The notes under the pieces were generated by a model, which saw nothing but the letters and a program-made list of their open reading frames with translations, was not told the DNA's origin and did not search any database. 64,000 bases of DNA from Candidatus Kapaibacterium sp. (GTDB lineage: Bacteria > Bacteroidota > Ignavibacteria > Kapaibacteriales > HRBIN21), in the NCBI GenBank assembly GCA_938084565.1, contig CALKEU010000001.1, positions 1 through 64,000 of the forward strand, written 5' to 3'. Below, one piece after another: positions 49,720-59,945 of this stretch. Position 1 is the stretch's first letter. Each line of letters opens with the position of its first letter. A program made the translations under genes and the position numbers.

Positions 49720-50127
49720 ATGCAGCGGCGGGGTTTACTGCTAGCAGTGGCCGGAGCTGTTCCCGTAATAGGGGCCACCGTTGTCATTGACAGCTTTACG
49801 GCTCGGCCGCAGAGTGGTGCCATTGTTATTGAATGGCGCGTCAGCCGCGAAGAGGGTGTTGCCCGTTATGAACTTGAGCGTTCTTCGGCAACGTCGCAAG
49901 AGTTCCGTACACTGACCTCGCTTTCTCCCAAGGGGGCTCCGGCCACGTATACGTACGAAGACCGTGACGTGCTGCGCCCGAGCGCGACGCAACAGAGCGT
50001 GTACACGTATCGCATTAAAATCGTCGGCAAAGACGGCAGTACGTCCTATAGCCAGACGGTCACCGTTGCTTACAACGTGAGCGGGGTGCGCCGGACGTGG
50101 GGCATGATAAAGGAAATGTTTCGCTGA
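49720..50127 (+). CDS. Small secreted FN3-like protein
   Basis: Signal peptide (MQRRGLLLAVAGAVPVIGA), VIEWRVSREEGVARYELERSS...YTYRIKIVGKDGSTSYS. Confidence 0.6.
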   Translation: MQRRGLLLAVAGAVPVIGATVVIDSFTARPQSGAIVIEWRVSREEGVARYELERSSATSQEFRTLTSLSPKGAPATYTYEDRDVLRPSATQQSVYTYRIKIVGKDGSTSYSQTVTVAYNVSGVRRTWGMIKEMFR

Positions 50128-51245
50128 TGCCACAGCCCCGGGCGCTGCCTGCAGCTTCCGCAGAGCTCCTCTGGCATCGTGCGGAAACGGCTTATGCTGA
50201 GAGCCGTTATGCAGAAGCTGCTCGGCTCTATGCCCGTCTGTGCCGGCTGCTCCCCGTTCGATCGCCCCAGTGGTACACGTGTCGCCTACACCAAGCGCAC
50301 TGCCTTCGGCTTGCTGGCGCCTTCGGTCCAGCACTGCGGCTCTATCGACTCCTGCGGCGGGAAGCTGTCCATCGAAAGGAGGCTCTCGATGCCTCTGTCG
50401 GGGAAGCGCTCGTATTACGGGCTACCGGCCAGCTGCGACGCGCCCTCCAGCTCCTCCAGAGCGCCTTGCAGAGCTACCAACAGCAGCGGGATGCTGAAGG
50501 GGTGCTCTATACACTCTGGGGTCTCGGCACCACACTTCGCTTCGCCGGGGATTTCCGCACGGCCCAGCACTACTTATACCAAGCACTGCAGCTGTGCCAA
50601 CGGCATGATCTGCAACCTTTGACTTACCTGTACTGCGCCCTCGGTGGGCTCTCCCGCATGCGGGGAGCCGTGAAGCGCTCGCTCACCTTCTACAACCGTG
50701 CCCACGCATACGCTCTCCGCAGCAACGATACATTCGCTATCGCTTACTCTGCCTGCGGTATCGCCAACGCCTATCGCATGCTCCAGATGTGGGACGCAGC
50801 TGAACACTACTTCGCCATTGCACGGTTGCACTACGAACAAATCGGCGATCGCGTCAGCTACGCCTATACCCTCTGGGGTGAAGCCATGGCACTGCTCCTC
50901 CAGTCACGGTGGGAGGAGGCCGACACACAGCTCCAGACCGCTAAAACACTCTTCCAGCAGACCGGTGACCGCCGAGGGTGGCTCCACTACGTGCTCGCTT
51001 TTTTGCAACTGGATGCTCTCCGTGGGACCCAGCAGGCAGATTTCGAGAATATGCTCAACCTCGCTCTCCGCTGGGGGCAGCGATACGGCTATCGTTTTGA
51101 GTTCCTCCACCTCCAGCTCTTGGGGCATTTGCTCCGGGGCTCTCACGGAAAGCCACTCCCCGAGCTGTGGCGTGCTTACCGCATGTGCGGCTCCACCTGG
51201 TTTCGGAGAGTCCCGACAGAGAAGCTACCGGTCAATTTCCCGTAG
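50127..51245 (+). CDS. TPR-rich protein
   Basis: Repeated TPR-like units (ETAYAESRYAEAARLYARL; DFRTAQHYLYQALQLCQ; LQMWDAAEHYFAIARLHYEQIGDRVSYAYTLWGEAMALL); TGATG overlap. Confidence 0.75.
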   Translation: MPQPRALPAASAELLWHRAETAYAESRYAEAARLYARLCRLLPVRSPQWYTCRLHQAHCLRLAGAFGPALRLYRLLRREAVHRKEALDASVGEALVLRATGQLRRALQLLQSALQSYQQQRDAEGVLYTLWGLGTTLRFAGDFRTAQHYLYQALQLCQRHDLQPLTYLYCALGGLSRMRGAVKRSLTFYNRAHAYALRSNDTFAIAYSACGIANAYRMLQMWDAAEHYFAIARLHYEQIGDRVSYAYTLWGEAMALLLQSRWEEADTQLQTAKTLFQQTGDRRGWLHYVLAFLQLDALRGTQQADFENMLNLALRWGQRYGYRFEFLHLQLLGHLLRGSHGKPLPELWRAYRMCGSTWFRRVPTEKLPVNFP

Positions 51246-51273
51246 CACGGCGGATGCTTCTCGCAAAGCGCCG

Positions 51274-51281
51274 TAAGTTTG
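51274..51281 (+). promoter_or_regulatory. TAnnTTTG -7-like element (TAAGTTTG) upstream of sucD
   Basis: 34 nt before ATG 51315. Confidence 0.6.
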
Positions 51282-51314
51282 TGTGATGTTGTCAGTCCGC
51301 AAGCTCTCGCCCCC

Positions 51315-52271
51315 ATGAGCATTCTGGTCGATCGCTCAACACGCCTCCTCGTTCAGGGCGTCACAGGGACAGAAGGCACTTTCCACACAGCCCAGATGCT
51401 CCAATACGGTACAAACGTCGTCGCCGGAGTCACCCCCGGCAAAGGGGGGATTCTGTACACTGGCAAAGGCGCCGACGTTTTCCCGCGGGCAATTCCAATC
51501 TTCAACACCGTACGGGAAGCCGTTGAGGCCACTGGCGCCAATGCTACCGTCATTTTCGTTCCTGCCCCCTTTGCGGCTGATGCGCTGCTCGAGGCCATAG
51601 AAGCTGAAATTCCCCTGATCGTCTGCATCACCGAAGGCATTCCCGTCCGTGACATGCTCCGCGTGGCCGAAGCGCTCCGTGGGAGTTCCTCACGCTTGAT
51701 CGGGCCCAACTGCCCTGGCATCATTACGCCTGGGGAGTGCAAAATCGGTATCATGCCCGGCTTCATTCACCGTCCGGGAACCATTGGGATCATCTCCCGG
51801 AGCGGGACCTTGACGTACGAGGCCGTCAAGCAAATCACCGATGCAGGGCTGGGGCAATCTACCTGTATTGGCATTGGAGGCGATCCCATCATCGGGTCCG
51901 ATTTCGTGGATTTGCTGCAGCTCTTCAACGACGATCCCGCAACAGAGGCCATTCTCCTCATTGGCGAAATCGGGGGCACCGCCGAAGAGGAGGCCGCCGA
52001 ATTCGTCCGGCAGTACGTTCACAAACCCGTCTTTGGCTTCGTCGCGGGGCGAACTGCTCCTCCGGGGCGCCGCATGGGGCATGCTGGAGCTATTATTAGC
52101 GGCGGTCGCGGGACGGCGGCGGAGAAAATTGCAGCTTTCGAAGCAGCTGGCATCACGGTCATTGAGTCCCCTGCCCACATTGGCTCGACCATTGCTGCGG
52201 CACTGACCCAGCGCAATCAACGTCGTACCCGCTCGCACACGCGCAAGTCAGTCCGATCCAAACGCCCCTGA
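51315..52271 (+). CDS. sucD: Succinyl-CoA synthetase alpha subunit
   Basis: [60 protein letters not shown]; start at [10 protein letters not shown]. Confidence 0.95.
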   Translation: MSILVDRSTRLLVQGVTGTEGTFHTAQMLQYGTNVVAGVTPGKGGILYTGKGADVFPRAIPIFNTVREAVEATGANATVIFVPAPFAADALLEAIEAEIPLIVCITEGIPVRDMLRVAEALRGSSSRLIGPNCPGIITPGECKIGIMPGFIHRPGTIGIISRSGTLTYEAVKQITDAGLGQSTCIGIGGDPIIGSDFVDLLQLFNDDPATEAILLIGEIGGTAEEEAAEFVRQYVHKPVFGFVAGRTAPPGRRMGHAGAIISGGRGTAAEKIAAFEAAGITVIESPAHIGSTIAAALTQRNQRRTRSHTRKSVRSKRP

Positions 52272-52274
52272 ACC

Positions 52275-52703
52275 ATGGTCGAGCGCACGCTAGCCATTAT
52301 CAAACCCGATGCTGTCCGACGCAATCTCATTGGCGAGATCATCACAGCCATCACGCACGCCGGTTTTCGCATCGTCGGCATGAAGTTCGTGCACATGACG
52401 AAAGAACAAGCGGAGCACTTCTACGAGATCCACCGTGGGCGCTCCTTCTTCGAAGAGCTCACCCGCTTCATGAGTAGCGGGCCCGTCGTCGTTCTGGCTT
52501 TAGAGAAGGAACGGGCCGTGGAAGACTTCCGTGCCCTCATCGGGGCCACCGATCCGGCCGAAGCCCTACCGGGAACAATCCGCCACCGATTCGGGACATC
52601 GAAGGGGGAGAATGCCATCCACGGCTCTGATTCGCTCGAAAATGCTGCCCGAGAGATCGCCTTCTTCTTCAGCCAAACTGAACTGCTCGATCACAGTCCG
52701 TGA
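52275..52703 (+). CDS. ndk: Nucleoside diphosphate kinase
   Basis: [40 protein letters not shown]. Confidence 0.97.
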   Translation: MVERTLAIIKPDAVRRNLIGEIITAITHAGFRIVGMKFVHMTKEQAEHFYEIHRGRSFFEELTRFMSSGPVVVLALEKERAVEDFRALIGATDPAEALPGTIRHRFGTSKGENAIHGSDSLENAAREIAFFFSQTELLDHSP

Positions 52704-53722
52704 AAGCCAGATACGCAATGTTGCTCCAAGCCTTGAGAGGCAGGCCCTGCTCGAGCCGGCTACGAGTGGTGTTCCTGCTCGGCTTACTCTTCGGCTGCGC
52801 CACACCTCCGCTCAATGCCCAGATTGCTGGGGAGCAGCCAGCCGTTCGAGAACCGATCCGCCCGCGCTTGCTCGCTACCATCCCGGTCGGACGCATCCGC
52901 TACTATGAACTCCACGAGCAGAGCCGCATTGATCGCCACTTCCCCGACAGCACAACGCAGACCTTCGAACGGGAAGTCACCTACACGCTGCGCCTCTATG
53001 CTTTTACGTCCCGTGATAATGGAATGACCGAGCTGGCCTGCCGCGTCGATGAGCTGACCTACCGCTTTCGGCAGGACACCGTACAGCTGACCTTCTCGAG
53101 CCGCAACCCTCTGCATCACCGCCGCCTGCCCGATCTCGATTTTGTCAGCACCGTCCTGGGCACAGAGCTCGAAATCCTTCTCTCGCCCTACGGGGATATT
53201 GCCCGCATTGGAGGAGAGCAGCTAGATTGGCTTCGCGACTACCTCCGGGGTCAGCTGGAGACCGACCCCCCGCGCCTGGCAGCGTGGCTTTCGGCCGTCT
53301 CTGATACTCGATGGGCTTCTTTGTTCGACCTTCACAAAGGTGTCATCCCTGGCACACGCGTGCGTGAAGATTCGAGCTGGCAGCGGTTGGTAACTCTCTG
53401 GATCGAGGGTGCCCAATGGCGGGACACAGCGCATGTTCACATTGCACGGACAACGGACACAACACGCGTCCTTGTCGGAGTACTACCGGCGTTGGCACCC
53501 CTGAGCTCAACGGTCTGGCTGCCGGACCTCTTCCCCACGCCTGCCACACTGATCCACGGTAGAGGGCATGCACAGATAACGGTGGAGCTAGCCCCGCGCG
53601 GGCTCATTCTCAACTCAATGCTCCATGCCTATACCGATGCCGAGCTCACAAGGGCCACTGGAGCACCCTTCCGTCAAACCACACAGGTAACTCTGACATG
53701 GCGCTTTCTGCGGGAAGAATGA
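52700..53722 (+). CDS. Putative secreted protein, paralogue of the downstream lipoprotein (DUF6263-like)
   Basis: Signal peptide; [30 protein letters not shown] parallels the next ORF; GTGA overlap with ndk. Confidence 0.6.
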   Translation: MKARYAMLLQALRGRPCSSRLRVVFLLGLLFGCATPPLNAQIAGEQPAVREPIRPRLLATIPVGRIRYYELHEQSRIDRHFPDSTTQTFEREVTYTLRLYAFTSRDNGMTELACRVDELTYRFRQDTVQLTFSSRNPLHHRRLPDLDFVSTVLGTELEILLSPYGDIARIGGEQLDWLRDYLRGQLETDPPRLAAWLSAVSDTRWASLFDLHKGVIPGTRVREDSSWQRLVTLWIEGAQWRDTAHVHIARTTDTTRVLVGVLPALAPLSSTVWLPDLFPTPATLIHGRGHAQITVELAPRGLILNSMLHAYTDAELTRATGAPFRQTTQVTLTWRFLREE

Positions 53723-54747
53723 AGTGGAGCCTCCTAACCTGGACATGGCTCATGCTGGCCGCATGCCGTCCCCAGAGCGGACAGAACTACGGCTCTGCAG
53801 CCGTTTTGGCCGACGATTCCCTTCTATCGGTGCCCGTAGAGCATATCTCTATTCCGGACACCCTCCGCTATGCCGTCACGCCCCGAGAGTGGTATAGCTA
53901 CTGGATGCTCCGCACCGATACGGTGCAGACCGATACAACCCAGCAGCTGAGCATCGTACGCCAGTACTACACGAAGACCATCCACCGTATCGCCCCCGAT
54001 GGGCGGATCGAGCTCAGTGTGCGGATTGATACTCTCATTGCCGCCTTCACCCTACCGGGAGATACAGCCGGACACGCTCGGCACTTCTCGTATGATTCCC
54101 GCAAGGCCGACGACCGGAACAACCCAGATTTCGCCCACCTGACTGCACTGCTCGGGGCGGAGGTACGCATGCTGGTCACTCCCGATGGACGTATCGACTC
54201 CGTCTTTGGCCTACGCACCGTCCTTGACCGCCTCCGGCAGTTGAGCCGAGATACCTTGCCCGCAGCTCTCGAACCGATGCTAGAGCAGCAGTTGGCCGAA
54301 CAACTCTACCGCCCCTTGCAACAGGAGTATTTAGCCTTCCCCAACACACCGCTGGACAGCACACGGCGCTGGCAGCACCAGTACCCCGACGTCGTAGCCT
54401 CCCTCTTCCCGACCCAGAATGTTGCAGAATATCGCATCGTCGGAGCACGCAAAAAGGGTGATCGTGTCATACTCGAGGTCGATGCACGGCTGCGCTCCCG
54501 CCCCCGACAACGCCAGTTTCAAGAGGGGGCTCTCCGAGCTGAACTCCGCAACGAAGTCCTCTCCGGCAGCGGACGCATCCTGGTCGATGCTCAGCAGGGG
54601 TATACCGTCAGCAAAGAGGTACACGTCTCTTCTCGCTTCGAGCTGCTCGTGCGCGATACACTCCAGCAGCAGACGGAGCATTTCCGGCACAGAGCCAGCT
54701 CCTATGTCCAGTTCCGGCTTGCCCAACGAGGATGGTTGACGAACTGA
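53698..54747 (+). CDS. Putative lipoprotein (DUF6263-like)
   Basis: Lipobox LMLAAC; LGAEVRMLVTPDGRIDSVFGLRTVLDRLRQL. Confidence 0.6.
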   Translation: MALSAGRMKWSLLTWTWLMLAACRPQSGQNYGSAAVLADDSLLSVPVEHISIPDTLRYAVTPREWYSYWMLRTDTVQTDTTQQLSIVRQYYTKTIHRIAPDGRIELSVRIDTLIAAFTLPGDTAGHARHFSYDSRKADDRNNPDFAHLTALLGAEVRMLVTPDGRIDSVFGLRTVLDRLRQLSRDTLPAALEPMLEQQLAEQLYRPLQQEYLAFPNTPLDSTRRWQHQYPDVVASLFPTQNVAEYRIVGARKKGDRVILEVDARLRSRPRQRQFQEGALRAELRNEVLSGSGRILVDAQQGYTVSKEVHVSSRFELLVRDTLQQQTEHFRHRASSYVQFRLAQRGWLTN

Positions 54748-56711
54748 AGCGTCTGCTGCGCCTTCTCACACCGGTGGATTGGCTCGCTGCCGGTGTAGTT
54801 GTTCTTGGGCTCCTCATAGCCTTCTTGCTCGAGGAGGCTGCTATCCGGCTGATTGGGATTTCGATTGCCCTCTTAGGTGCTGTGGCTTTCTTCCTGCTTC
54901 TCTCCCAGCGCCTCGGGGAGGAGAGTTCTTACAGCCCTCTGTTACGCTCCCAAGCGGCACGGCTCCGCACAACGGTCCAGCAAGCCGGCGGGAGCACTCG
55001 AGTCATCTTTGACGACTTTGCCCAAACCTTTGCCGAACAGCCCACGGGATCACCGCCCCGGCAGGCAGCAGACATCGTGCAGGGGGAAGAGTTTGGCGAT
55101 GAAATCTCCGGAGTCCGCATTGTCAAACGCCTTCCCCGACGCCCGACTCCACCGGCTCCCTCACGGCCGGCCCCGGCTCCAGCAGCTGTCGAACCCCCAC
55201 CGGCTCGTATCCGCTCGGTGAGCCTCCCAGAGTTCGTCGTCGCCCCACCGGAAGCTGCACCGACCGAACTCCGCCACTCTTTCCGCACGCTTCTTGAACG
55301 CCTGCTGCAGCTGATATGCATCATCACCCCTACGCGCACGGCCGCACTCTTCTGGCTCGATGCCGAACGGCAGCTACTGGTCCTAGAGGCCTGGCGCTCG
55401 GAGACGCCGGAGCTCCTCAGCGAGCAGCGGAAGTTCCCGCTCGGGCGCGACATCGTCAGCCAAATTGCCTCAGGAGGGCGCGCGGAGATTGTCACCGATA
55501 TCCAGCCCACAGCGGAACTGGAGCTCTTGCCCTACTACCGACAGCCTGCAGGCACAAGCTCCGTTGTGGGAGTCCCCATCATCCTACAACAGCAGACCGT
55601 CGGGGTCCTCTGCCTGGACAGCACACAACCCCAAGCCTACACGGCCACGACGGTGAGTCTGCTCGGGCATGTCATTCTGCTTGTCAGTGGGCTGCTTGAG
55701 AGCTACATTCAGCACTACGACCTCCAACAGAAAGCCCGAGCGTGGGAAGTAGCCCGTACGTTCTGGGAGCTTACGACAGGGAGCGAATCCGAGCTAGCTG
55801 AGCACATCCTGGAGCTCTTCGCTACCCTAACACGTGCCCCGACGCTGCTGCTCTGCCTCTACTCCCCCGAGCATCGCCGATGGCACATCGCTGCGCTCCG
55901 AGCCCCAGCTGTGTGGCAGTCCTTACAAGGAGCCTTCTGCAGGCTGGATGATACTCTCGTCGGGAGCGCTATCCAGCACGGCGAACCCCAGCGCTGGCCC
56001 AGCAAGGGCCTTGCTCATCGACTCCATCCGGACGAACCTCCACCTTTAGAGTCCGCTTACGGCTATGCCATCCCTCTCCGCTCCCCCACGCACGCTTATG
56101 GGGCTCTCTACTGTGAGCTGCTCGAACCGCTCTCCCCGCAAGAGCTCGACTTGCTACAGAGTGTGGGCGAGTGGTGTGGCGGAATAGTCGAGCACTGGTA
56201 TTGGCACCAGCAGCTCCGCGGTGGGCTCTGGTTTTACCCCCATCTGGGAGTCTGGAGCGAGGAAGGCTTCCGCTATCGAATAAGCGAAGAAGTCGAACGC
56301 ACGGTTCATCTGCAGCATTCGACAGCTCTCTGCGCAGTCCAACTGGACCGCTACGGTGTGCTGGCCGATATCCCAGCGTCCCGGCTGCGGGAATTCCTTG
56401 CCGAGCACATACTCCCTCTGCTGCAGGGGCGACTGCGTCCCTGCGACCAGATCGGCTACCTCAGCGATGATACGCTCGGCCTTCTCTTGCCGGGCATGGA
56501 TCTCACACACGCTCACCTGTGGGCTGAGACGGTGCGCAAACAAGTTGCCACCACTGTCTTAAGCTTCCAAGCGCACCGTCTGACCGTCACACTCAGTATT
56601 GGCCTCACGGATGTCCGGCGGCATTCCAGGAGTGCCGAGGCTCTCCAGGCCGTGCAGAATGCCCTCTCTCGTGCCCTTCAAAAAGGCAACTGCGTCGTCG
56701 TCTATGGCTAA
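54732..56711 (+). CDS. Membrane protein with GAF domain(s) and degenerate GGDEF domain
   Basis: N-terminal TM, Pro-rich linker, GAF (VGVPIILQQQTVGVLCLDS), C-terminal GGDEF fold with SDDTL in place of GGDEF. Confidence 0.8.
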   Translation: MVDELKRLLRLLTPVDWLAAGVVVLGLLIAFLLEEAAIRLIGISIALLGAVAFFLLLSQRLGEESSYSPLLRSQAARLRTTVQQAGGSTRVIFDDFAQTFAEQPTGSPPRQAADIVQGEEFGDEISGVRIVKRLPRRPTPPAPSRPAPAPAAVEPPPARIRSVSLPEFVVAPPEAAPTELRHSFRTLLERLLQLICIITPTRTAALFWLDAERQLLVLEAWRSETPELLSEQRKFPLGRDIVSQIASGGRAEIVTDIQPTAELELLPYYRQPAGTSSVVGVPIILQQQTVGVLCLDSTQPQAYTATTVSLLGHVILLVSGLLESYIQHYDLQQKARAWEVARTFWELTTGSESELAEHILELFATLTRAPTLLLCLYSPEHRRWHIAALRAPAVWQSLQGAFCRLDDTLVGSAIQHGEPQRWPSKGLAHRLHPDEPPPLESAYGYAIPLRSPTHAYGALYCELLEPLSPQELDLLQSVGEWCGGIVEHWYWHQQLRGGLWFYPHLGVWSEEGFRYRISEEVERTVHLQHSTALCAVQLDRYGVLADIPASRLREFLAEHILPLLQGRLRPCDQIGYLSDDTLGLLLPGMDLTHAHLWAETVRKQVATTVLSFQAHRLTVTLSIGLTDVRRHSRSAEALQAVQNALSRALQKGNCVVVYG

Positions 56712-58890
56712 ATCTCCAAAACGGGCAACTTCCTATTATCCCGAACTTGCCGATGCCGTCCTACGGCTGCTCCGAGAGCGCCCCCACCGGGCAGACGAGC
56801 TCGCCCGCCGTCTGGGGATTGCGGGGGACCCCGAACGCAAACAGGAGCTGCTCGGTACCCTTGACTGGCTCCACGCTCAAGGGCTCGTCCGCCGTGGCTC
56901 CCGCCGTCGTTACTCCCTCCACATGCTCGAGGATAGCCCGTCTGTGGAAGGCACCCTCTCGATCGAACACGGCATCGGGATTGTCCGCAGTGGCCATCCG
57001 GATTACCCTGAGATTGTCATCCGGCGCCATCATCTGGGAACAGCTCTTCCGGGTGATCGTGTTTGCGTGCGCCCCTTGCGCGAAACTTCCCGCCGTAAGC
57101 CCCGCGGCGAAGTAATCAGCATCCTCCATCGCTCGCACCACCTCATCAGCGGCACTGTAGAGTACGACGGCACCTTCTTCTTCCTCGTCCCTGACGACGA
57201 GAGCTACTACGTCGACTTCCTCCTACCGCCTGACAAACTCAAGGGAGCACGCCACGGCGATAAGGTTCTGGCCCGCTTCTCTCGATGGACCGATCCGTCC
57301 AAGAGCCCCGAAGCCGAGGTTGTCGAGGTACTCGGGCGAGCCGGGGATCCACGGACAGAGTTTGCCAGCGTCCTCAGGGAATTTGCTCTCCCCTCCCGCT
57401 TTCCACCGGAAGTCGAGGAGGAAGTGCAACGCCTAGCGCATCCACCCACGGTAGATGAACGAGCCCGCCGCCGAGATTTCCGGGATGAGGTGACCTTCAC
57501 GATCGATCCGGAAGACGCAAAAGACTTCGACGATGCCCTCTCCATCCGCCGCCTCCCGAACGGCAATCTCTTGCTCGGGGTCCATATTGCCGATGTCAGC
57601 TTCTACGTTCCTGAAGGCAGCGCAACAGACCTGGAAGCTTTCAAGCGGGGCACGAGCGTGTACTTGGTCGACCGCGTCATCCCGATGTTGCCGGAGGTAC
57701 TCTCGACAGACATCTGCTCCCTGGTGCCCGAGCAGGATCGGCTTACCTTCTCCGTACTCATGGAGTTCACCCCCGAGGGCTCTCTGCAGCGCTATGAGCT
57801 CTGCGAATCTGTGATCCGGAGCCGACGGCGCTTTACGTATCCGGAGGTTCAACACATCATCGAGACGGGGAAGGGGCCGTATGCTGAGCAGATCCTCCTC
57901 CTGCACCACCTTGCACAGACCTTACGTCGGCGCCGTTTCAGCGAAGGCGGCATCGACTTCGAGACAGTCGAGCTGACCTTCCAGCTCGATGAGCAGGGCT
58001 TCCCTATCGCCGTGCTCCCCAAGGGCCGGACCGACGCCACCAGTCTGGTCGAAGAGTGTATGCTAGCGGCCAATCGTACGGTCACCCGTTTCGTCTACGA
58101 TCGCTCACGCCAATGGGGGTTCAGCGAGCCCCTGCCCTTCCTGTACCGCATCCACGATATCCCTGACCCGGCCAAACTGCAGGAGGTCCTGCACATTCTG
58201 CGTGCTCTCGGCTTGCCTATCCGCACCCCACCCCGCACATCGAGCGAATGGGCAGAACTGCTCACACTGTTAGAAGGCCGCCCCGAACGGCTCATCTTGC
58301 ACCAGCTGCTCTTGCGAGCGATGGCCAAAGCAGTCTACTCCCCACATAACATTGGGCACTATGGCCTCGGGTTTGCTGCCTATGCTCACTTCACCTCCCC
58401 AATCCGCCGCTATCCCGACCTCATCATCCATCGCCTCCTGAAGGAGTACGTGCAGCCGCGGAAGCCCTCTGTACGCCGCCTCCGCCGCCTCCAGAGCTAT
58501 TTGGAGCAAGCTGGGGAACACTGCTCGCAGCGCGAGCAGCTTGCCGTCGAAGCCGAGCGCGCTTCTGTCAAAGTGGCCCAAACACTGCTTGCCAGCCGCC
58601 TACTGGGGCGCAGATTCCGGGGAACCGTTACCGGCCTTACCTCCTTCGGCCTCTTCGTCCTCCTGGATGGGTGCTTGGTGGAAGGGCTCCTCCCCCTCCG
58701 AGCAATGCCTGAGGATTTCTATACGTTCGATGAACGCCGCTACCGCTTCGTAGGCAAGCGGACGCGCCAGAGTTTCACGCTCGGCACCCGGGTAAAGGTA
58801 CAGATTGCTCGCGTCGACCTCAAGCGGCGCCACATTGACCTGCGCCTCGTTGCAGTCCCTCACGGGAGCACCGGTGGCGGGACATCATAG
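56704..58890 (+). CDS. rnr: Ribonuclease R
   Basis: FTIDPEDAKDFDDALSIR, AKAVYSPHNIGHYGLGFAAYAHFTSPIRRYPDLIIHR, C-terminal S1; start assigned at MAKSPKRATS. Confidence 0.95.
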   Translation: MAKSPKRATSYYPELADAVLRLLRERPHRADELARRLGIAGDPERKQELLGTLDWLHAQGLVRRGSRRRYSLHMLEDSPSVEGTLSIEHGIGIVRSGHPDYPEIVIRRHHLGTALPGDRVCVRPLRETSRRKPRGEVISILHRSHHLISGTVEYDGTFFFLVPDDESYYVDFLLPPDKLKGARHGDKVLARFSRWTDPSKSPEAEVVEVLGRAGDPRTEFASVLREFALPSRFPPEVEEEVQRLAHPPTVDERARRRDFRDEVTFTIDPEDAKDFDDALSIRRLPNGNLLLGVHIADVSFYVPEGSATDLEAFKRGTSVYLVDRVIPMLPEVLSTDICSLVPEQDRLTFSVLMEFTPEGSLQRYELCESVIRSRRRFTYPEVQHIIETGKGPYAEQILLLHHLAQTLRRRRFSEGGIDFETVELTFQLDEQGFPIAVLPKGRTDATSLVEECMLAANRTVTRFVYDRSRQWGFSEPLPFLYRIHDIPDPAKLQEVLHILRALGLPIRTPPRTSSEWAELLTLLEGRPERLILHQLLLRAMAKAVYSPHNIGHYGLGFAAYAHFTSPIRRYPDLIIHRLLKEYVQPRKPSVRRLRRLQSYLEQAGEHCSQREQLAVEAERASVKVAQTLLASRLLGRRFRGTVTGLTSFGLFVLLDGCLVEGLLPLRAMPEDFYTFDERRYRFVGKRTRQSFTLGTRVKVQIARVDLKRRHIDLRLVAVPHGSTGGGTS

Positions 58891-59942
58891 ATGCCATTGT
58901 AACTGAAGCAGATCGCAAAGAGCCCCAGTGCAAGCCAGCCCAACACTCTCCGACCCGGCGTCAGCGGTTGCTGATCCGGCAGAGGTGGATGCTCCAAACG
59001 GATGAACCATCGCGTGAGAAGCGCCCACAGTAACCATCCCTCCCATGCCCGAAAGTACCACGGCGCAACACGCTCAACACCCTGCAGAAGCGGCAGCACC
59101 GTGCGCTGGAGCACTTGCACCAACAAGTGGGGAGAATCCACACTTAAAAGCTGCACCAACCACCCCAACAGCGGGCCAAGCCCCAGCAGAACCAGTCCCC
59201 ACCAGACCAGCCGGGCTAATACTACGTGGAAGCTGCCGAAGAGCGCATACGTAATGTGCCCGCCGTCCAACTGCCCGAGCGGTAGCAGATTGAGCATCGT
59301 CACAAAGAGGCCAAACCACCCAACGCAGAGAAAGGGATAGTGATACATCTCATTCATCGGAGGCACGAAACTCCCAGGCCGAGCAAACACAGAAGCCAGC
59401 CAGTGGTACAGTGGGATATCGCCGAAATGTAACCCCCACGAGGGAATCTCCCCCAGGAGGCGGTACTCCGGATGGATGGCCTCGATATACTCCCGCGGAG
59501 GGAGTGTCTGAAACCCAATGATGAGGATGAGCACACTGACGAGCAACCCTGCCAGTGGACCCGCTATTCCAATATCGAAGAGGGCTTGCCGAGACGGAAT
59601 GGGCGACCGAGCACGAATGAGCGCCCCGAGCGTACCGAAGGGGAAGAAGAAGGGGAGGGGAACGGGCAAAAAGTATGGCAAACTGACCTCTACCCGGTGG
59701 AATCGCGCAGCGAAGTAATGCCCGAATTCATGTGCCATGAGAAAGCACATGATGAGCACCGCATAGGTGAGGCCATAGTGGAGATTGGAGAGCTCCAACG
59801 GGTCTTTCCCCATCCACTGCACTCCAGCCAGGAGGACGGAGAAAAAAGTCAGACCAAACAGGAGCCCATGCAACCAGAGGCGTTGCCGAACAACTGGACG
59901 AACCCCAACAGCAGGCAGGCGCGGCAGCGGCGTATAACCCAT
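58860..59942 (-). CDS. M50 site-2-type membrane zinc metalloprotease
   Basis: MAHEFGHYFAARFHRVEV, multi-TM, LNLLPLGQLDGGHI. Confidence 0.93.
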   Translation of the reverse strand: MGYTPLPRLPAVGVRPVVRQRLWLHGLLFGLTFFSVLLAGVQWMGKDPLELSNLHYGLTYAVLIMCFLMAHEFGHYFAARFHRVEVSLPYFLPVPLPFFFPFGTLGALIRARSPIPSRQALFDIGIAGPLAGLLVSVLILIIGFQTLPPREYIEAIHPEYRLLGEIPSWGLHFGDIPLYHWLASVFARPGSFVPPMNEMYHYPFLCVGWFGLFVTMLNLLPLGQLDGGHITYALFGSFHVVLARLVWWGLVLLGLGPLLGWLVQLLSVDSPHLLVQVLQRTVLPLLQGVERVAPWYFRAWEGWLLWALLTRWFIRLEHPPLPDQQPLTPGRRVLGWLALGLFAICFSYNGIYDVPPPVLP

Positions 59943-59945
59943 GGC

